Of a DNA stretch of 20,371 nt, positions 17,016-20,371 are shown in pieces. Source of the DNA: Bacteroidales bacterium (GTDB lineage: Bacteria > Bacteroidota > Bacteroidia > Bacteroidales > P3); NCBI GenBank assembly GCA_031286005.1, contig JAITVC010000141.1, positions 1-20,371 of the forward strand. Direction: 5' to 3'. The notes below the pieces were generated by a model. That model did no database searches. It saw only the letters and a list, made by a program, of their open reading frames with translations, and was not told the origin of the DNA. The position numbers were made by a program, and so were the translations under genes. Every line of letters starts with the position of its first letter. Within the stretch, counting starts at the first letter, position 1.

Positions 17016-17418
17016 AAATTGTATTAGACACAAATTGCCTGTTGCCGTCTATTTTCCCACGTTCGATGTACAATTGGGTATGGCAGTCTTTTAGAAATGG
17101 CGATTTTACGTTATGTTACACTTCTGAAATACTTTCAGAGTATGGGGAATTATTATTGAGTCTTTATCCGTCTGAACTTGTAGAAAATACAATGCATCTA
17201 TTGTTGGAGTCCACAACGTAGAAAAAGTTTTTCCTTATTACAAATGGAATTTAATTTCTATTGACCCCGATGACAACAAGTTTGTAGATTGTGCATTCAA
17301 TGTAAATGCAGACTATATTGTTACAAACGACAAGCATTTCAATGTATTGAAGTGTATAGATTTTCCAAGAGTAGAAGTGATAGGCATTGAAGAATTTAAA
17401 AAGATTGTTTTTCGTTAA
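17012..17418 (+). pseudogene. PIN-domain toxin (COG1569-like), frameshifted
   Basis: The first frame (17012-17221) encodes 69 residues beginning MKIVLDTNCLLPSIF, the N-terminal PIN motif with the metal-binding Asp, followed by EILSEYGELL. It stops early at TAG. A second frame shifted by one base continues NVEKVFPYYKWNLI, then DPDDNKFVDCAFNVNADYIVTNDKHF, the C-terminal half of the PIN nuclease with its acidic residues, to TAA at 17416-17418. Adding one A at about 17210 (TCCACAACG to TCCAACAACG) would restore ...LLLESNNVEKV..., so a single-base deletion best explains the break. A working protein would be a Mg-dependent RNase toxin. Unless this is a sequencing error, it is inactive. Confidence 0.85.
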
Positions 17419-17484
17419 AAAATTCTTTTGGATGAATTGAAAAAAACGGCTCAACAGAGCATGTGAGGTCGAAATCAAGAAAAA

Positions 17485-17516
17485 CTTGCATAATTCAAAA
17501 AAAAGTCGTACCTTTG
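17485..17516 (+). promoter_or_regulatory. Promoter of the initiator tRNA gene
   Basis: CTTG (17485-17488), 20 nt and TACCTTTG (17509-17516) match the consensus, ending 9 nt before the mature tRNA. Confidence 0.85.
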
Positions 17517-17525
17517 CACCCACAT

Positions 17526-17597
17526 TGCGGGATAGAGCAGAGGCAGCTCGTCGGGCTCATAACCCGGAGGTCGTCGGTTCGAATCCGGCTCCCGCTA
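17526..17597 (+). tRNA. Initiator tRNA-Met (CAT)
   Basis: A full cloverleaf can be drawn: acceptor GCGGGA paired with TCCCGC, D stem GAGC/GCTC, anticodon stem TCGGG/CCCGG with loop CTCATAA (anticodon CAT at 17558-17560), variable loop AGGTC and T arm with TTCGAAT. The three consecutive G-C pairs in the anticodon stem and the unpaired first acceptor position (T with T) mark it as the initiator, not the elongator. No CCA end is encoded. A consensus promoter lies just upstream and an intrinsic terminator just downstream, so it is a single-gene unit. Confidence 0.95.
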
Positions 17598-17607
17598 CTG
17601 AAAATAA

Positions 17608-17635
17608 AAAAAAGACGCTTATAGGCGTCTTTTTT
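17608..17635 (+). terminator. Terminator of the tRNA gene
   Basis: AAAAAAGACGC (17608-17618), a 6-nt loop and GCGTCTTTTTT (17625-17635) form an 11-bp stem ending in T. The A-rich left side makes it usable from the minus strand too, for the convergent DUF2795 gene. Confidence 0.88.
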
Positions 17636-17682
17636 GTTTGGTTAATGGTTAAAGATTAAAATTAACCCTTTACCTTTAACCG

Positions 17683-17904
17683 CTAGTATTCGTCTTCGTG
17701 AAAGAAAAAGTCCTCTTTGGTGGGGTAATCCGGCCAAAGGTCTTCGATGCTTTCATACAGCTCGCCCTCGTCTTCAATCTCCATTAGGTTTTCAATCACT
17801 TCTTGTTGAACGCCCGTACGCAAAGCGTAATCCAAAAGTTCTTCTTTGGTTGCGGGCCAAGGTGCGTCCTCTAATTTCGAGGCTAATTCAAGTGTCCAAT
17901 ACAT
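17683..17904 (-). CDS. DUF2795-type small conserved protein
   Basis: This 73-residue acidic protein begins MYWTLELASKLEDAPWPATKEELLDYA and ends with WPDYPTKEDFFFHEDEY, the pattern of the small DUF2795 proteins conserved across Bacteroidetes, whose function is unknown. ATG 17904 is chosen because AGGAGAG, a rare good Shine-Dalgarno for this genome, lies 5 nt upstream (17910-17916). The longer frame from 17961 would begin inside the -7 box. It diverges from asnS and converges on the tRNA gene. Confidence 0.85.
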   Translation of the reverse strand: MYWTLELASKLEDAPWPATKEELLDYALRTGVQQEVIENLMEIEDEGELYESIEDLWPDYPTKEDFFFHEDEY

Positions 17905-17958
17905 AATATCTCTCCTTTTTTTATTGAATTTTTGCGGATTATTTTCAAAAATTTTTTG

Positions 17959-17990
17959 CAAAAGTAAGTTTTATTTTTCGATTTTGCAAG
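17959..17990 (-). promoter_or_regulatory. Promoter of the DUF2795 gene
   Basis: On the minus strand CTTG (17987-17990), 20 nt and TACTTTTG (17959-17966) fit the consensus. It lies 55 nt ahead of ATG 17904. Confidence 0.7.
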
Positions 17991-18006
17991 TTCCCGTTAA
18001 AAATTT

Positions 18007-18035
18007 TTTGTTTTCAATTATTTTTTGTACCTTTG
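18007..18035 (+). promoter_or_regulatory. Promoter of asnS
   Basis: TACCTTTG (18028-18035) is a clear -7 box 21 nt before the ATG. TTTG at 18007-18010 gives a short 17-nt spacer; the T-run just before it would give 20 nt. Confidence 0.7.
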
Positions 18036-18056
18036 TAGGTTAAAAATTTTCATAAA

Positions 18057-19466
18057 ATGAAACAGAATTTTGTCAAAGACCTTTTAAAAGGAAAGGTTGC
18101 AGTTGGAGAAACCGTATTGATTAAAGGTTGGGTTCGCACCAAGCGAGGCAACAAAAACGTGGCGTTTGTAGCCGTTAATGATGGCTCGACTATTCATAAT
18201 ATTCAGGTGGTGGCGGATTTGGCAAATTTCGATGAAAATGAGTTGAAACGTGTAACAACGGGCGCTTGTTTGGCTGTAACGGGAAAATTGGTTTCGTCGA
18301 TGGGACAAGGCCAATCAGTCGAAATTCAAGCCGAAACGATTCAGATTTACGGCGAGGCCGATCCGGATACTTATCCGTTGCAAAAGAAAGGCCATACGTT
18401 GGAGTTTCTGCGTGAAATTGCACACTTGCGTCCGCGCACCAACACCTTTGGCGCCGTGCTACGCATTCGTCACGAAATGGCCTATGCCTTGCATACATTT
18501 TATCACGAACGTGGATTTTTCTATCTGCACACGCCGATTATCACGGCTTCCGATTGCGAAGGCGCAGGCCAGATGTTTCAAGTAACGACCATGGATTTGA
18601 ACAATATCCCGAAAACCAATGAACAGGCTTCGTGCGGTTGCGGTAATGTGGACTTTTCTAAAGATTTTTTCGGAAAACCGGCAAGTTTAACGGTTTCCGG
18701 ACAATTGGAAGGGGAGCTTGGCGCTATGGCATTGTCGAAAATTTATACATTCGGCCCAACGTTTCGTGCCGAAAACTCCAACACACCACGACATTTGGCC
18801 GAATTTTGGATGAACGAGCCCGAAATGGCGTTTTACGAAATTCAAGACAACATGGATTTGGCGGAAGAATTTCTCAAATACCTCGTGAAATGGGCGCTTG
18901 ACCATTGCATGGACGATTTGCAATTCTTGAATGATTTATATGACAAAGAACTGATCGAACGCTTGAAATCTGTGATTGACGTAGATTTTGAACGGTTGAG
19001 TTATACCGAAGCTGTTGATATTTTGAAACAATCTGGACAAAAATTTGAGTTCAAAGTGGATTGGGGCGTGGATTTGCAAAGCGAACACGAACGTTATTTG
19101 GTGGAAAAACATTTCGGAAAACCAGTGATTTTAACGGATTATCCGAAAGACATCAAAGCGTTCTACATGAAACTCAACGATGATAACAAAACCGTTCGGG
19201 CGATGGATGTGTTGTTTCCACGAATTGGCGAAATCATTGGCGGTTCGCAGCGTGAAGAGCGTTTGGATGTGCTGAAACAACGCATTGCCGAAATGCAAAT
19301 TCCCGAAAAAGATATGTGGTGGTATTTGGATACTCGCCGTTTCGGCACAGCGCCACACGCAGGTTTCGGTTTAGGTTTCGAGCGATTACTCTTATTCGTT
19401 ACCGGTATGGCCAACATCCGCGATGTGATCCCATTTCCACGCACGCCAATGAATGCGGAGTTTTAA
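18057..19466 (+). CDS. asnS: Asparaginyl-tRNA synthetase
   Basis: This 469-residue class IIb synthetase charges tRNA-Asn. An N-terminal OB-fold anticodon-binding domain (about 15-105) starts with [19 protein letters not shown]. The catalytic domain has [17 protein letters not shown] (125-141), motif 2 [21 protein letters not shown] (236-256) and motif 3 [13 protein letters not shown] (438-450) followed by [12 protein letters not shown]. The AsnRS-type signature, with [15 protein letters not shown] rather than the AspRS pattern, supports asparagine specificity. Length and all motifs are normal. The promoter lies 21 nt upstream, and metH follows 62 bp downstream on the same strand. Confidence 0.97.
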   Translation: MKQNFVKDLLKGKVAVGETVLIKGWVRTKRGNKNVAFVAVNDGSTIHNIQVVADLANFDENELKRVTTGACLAVTGKLVSSMGQGQSVEIQAETIQIYGEADPDTYPLQKKGHTLEFLREIAHLRPRTNTFGAVLRIRHEMAYALHTFYHERGFFYLHTPIITASDCEGAGQMFQVTTMDLNNIPKTNEQASCGCGNVDFSKDFFGKPASLTVSGQLEGELGAMALSKIYTFGPTFRAENSNTPRHLAEFWMNEPEMAFYEIQDNMDLAEEFLKYLVKWALDHCMDDLQFLNDLYDKELIERLKSVIDVDFERLSYTEAVDILKQSGQKFEFKVDWGVDLQSEHERYLVEKHFGKPVILTDYPKDIKAFYMKLNDDNKTVRAMDVLFPRIGEIIGGSQREERLDVLKQRIAEMQIPEKDMWWYLDTRRFGTAPHAGFGLGFERLLLFVTGMANIRDVIPFPRTPMNAEF

Positions 19467-19485
19467 TATTTTGCAATTATCCGTC

Positions 19486-19507
19486 ATGTCGAGCGTAGTT
19501 GAGACAT
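19486..19507. repeat. Short interspersed palindromic motif between asnS and metH
   Basis: ATGTCGAGCGTAGTTGAGACAT has ATGTC/GACAT ends and resembles a short repeat I recall from intergenic regions of many Bacteroidetes. It stands once here. Dispersal cannot be shown from this window. Confidence 0.4.
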
Positions 19508-19528
19508 CCCCTTAATACAAAAAACAAC

Positions 19529-20371
19529 ATGTCTATACTTTCTCAATTAGAAAACCGTGTTCTAATTTTAGATGGCGCCATGGGTACCATGATACAGCGT
19601 TATAAACTGACCGAAAATGATTATCGAGGTCAACGTTTTGCCGATAGCAAAGCCACTCTGAAAGGCTGCAACGACCTTTTAGTGTTGACGAAACCTGAAG
19701 TGATTGCCGAAATTCACGAGCAATATTTGGAAGCCGGTGCGGATATTATCGAAACCTGCTCGTTCAACTCTACAACCGTGAGTTTGGCGGACTACGACTT
19801 GCAGCATCTGGCGTATGAATTGAATGTGGAAGCCGCTAAATTAGCCCGTCGTTGTGCGGCTAAATTCACGGCTAAAAATCTGCAGAAACCAAGATTTGTA
19901 GCCGGTTCTATGGGCCCTACCAACCGCTCGTTGTCTCTTTCGCCAAAGGTGGAAGATCCCGGTTTTCGAGCCATCACGTTTGACGAAATGGCTGCCGCTT
20001 ATGCCGAACAGGCCGAAGGACTAATGGCCGGTGGTGTGGATGCGTTATTGGTAGAAACCGTTTTTGATACCTTGAACGCCAAAGCAGCCTTGTTTGGTAT
20101 TCAAAAAGTGTTTGAAAAACTTGGAAAAACCGTGCCCGTTATGGTTTCCGTAACGTTGGAAAAGAGCGGACGAAACCTTTCAGGGCAAACCATTGCAGCA
20201 TTTGTCGAATCGTTGTCGCACGTGCCATTGATGAGTATCGGTTTAAATTGCTCTTTTGGCGCCAAGCAAATCCGTCCGTATTTGGAAGAATTGAGCAAGA
20301 TTTCGCCGTTTTATACCTCCGTTTATCCCAATGCTGGCATGCCCAATCAGTTGGGCGAATATGATGAAACG
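19529..20371 (+). CDS. metH: Cobalamin-dependent methionine synthase, N-terminal part (runs off window)
   Basis: The frame is open from ATG 19529 to the window end, 281 codons with no stop. It begins MSILSQLENRVLILDGAMGTMIQ, the start of the MetH homocysteine S-methyltransferase domain, and continues with ETCSFNSTT (75-83), AGSMGPTNRSLSLSP (125-139) and the zinc-binding Cys241 in IGLNCSFGAKQIRPYL. The enzyme transfers a methyl group from methyl-tetrahydrofolate via cobalamin to homocysteine. The further zinc Cys and the folate, cobalamin and reactivation domains lie beyond the edge, so a stand-alone domain protein (split MetH) cannot be excluded. I see no cobalamin riboswitch in the 62 bp upstream. 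It may be cotranscribed with asnS. Confidence 0.92.
   Translation, partial: MSILSQLENRVLILDGAMGTMIQRYKLTENDYRGQRFADSKATLKGCNDLLVLTKPEVIAEIHEQYLEAGADIIETCSFNSTTVSLADYDLQHLAYELNVEAAKLARRCAAKFTAKNLQKPRFVAGSMGPTNRSLSLSPKVEDPGFRAITFDEMAAAYAEQAEGLMAGGVDALLVETVFDTLNAKAALFGIQKVFEKLGKTVPVMVSVTLEKSGRNLSGQTIAAFVESLSHVPLMSIGLNCSFGAKQIRPYLEELSKISPFYTSVYPNAGMPNQLGEYDET

Noticed and set aside
19467..19528. A cobalamin riboswitch ahead of metH
   Set aside because: Only 62 bp separate asnS and metH, far too short, and no B12-box-like sequence is visible.

Overview
The window looks like a chromosomal segment of a Bacteroidota (Bacteroidetes) bacterium, probably Bacteroidia-like. The strongest sign is the promoter type: many genes are preceded by the Bacteroidetes -33/-7 pair (TTTG or CTTG, about 20 nt, then TAnnTTTG), for example at 3762-3793, 4694-4725, 8995-9026, 17485-17516 and 17959-17990. 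Start sites are AT-rich and mostly lack Shine-Dalgarno sequences. Gene content agrees: a FISUMP-domain protein, a GG-leader peptide cluster, the DUF2795 small protein and a KISTS-type MetG. No rRNA gene, CRISPR array or complete insertion sequence is visible. One tRNA (initiator tRNA-Met) is present.

Layout. 1-4455: ribosomal protein L25 (minus), a gap with 11-bp tandem repeats, a small lipoprotein and an OsmC-like protein (plus), the ABC-F factor EttA (minus) and a FISUMP-domain exported protein (plus). 4456-5256: an 800-bp gene-free stretch with palindromic dispersed repeats and two promoters facing each other. 5257-8981: the accessory island. It has two paralogous Cys-rich GG-leader peptides, each followed by a strong hairpin, then a radical SAM/SPASM peptide maturase, an exported S41 protease translationally coupled to it, and the broken start of what looks like an HlyD-type export adaptor. 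8995-15961: housekeeping genes pyrG, rsmE (carrying an in-frame palindromic repeat), an AlbA_2/Schlafen-type ATP-binding protein, metG (lacking the usual C-terminal tRNA-binding domain) and a serine beta-lactamase-like hydrolase. 15962-17418: terminators, repeat debris, an orphan small ORF and an antitoxin/PIN-toxin pair whose toxin is frameshifted. 17485-20371: initiator tRNA-Met, a DUF2795 protein, asnS and the 5' part of metH, which runs off the window.

The most interesting system is the 5257-8981 island, which I read as a ribosomally synthesised, post-translationally modified peptide (RiPP) locus. The two precursors share a leader that is identical at the DNA level over the first 90 nt. 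Their cores keep five Cys at the same positions (CxC...CxCxC) but have diverged strongly, even at synonymous sites. The sharp boundary suggests gene conversion of the leader or cassette-like exchange of cores. The radical SAM/SPASM enzyme is the likely modifier, probably forming Cys-thioether links. The export genes expected for a GG leader appear to have been lost just downstream, leaving only an HlyD-like N-terminal scrap. All functional statements about this island are inference from family membership and gene order.
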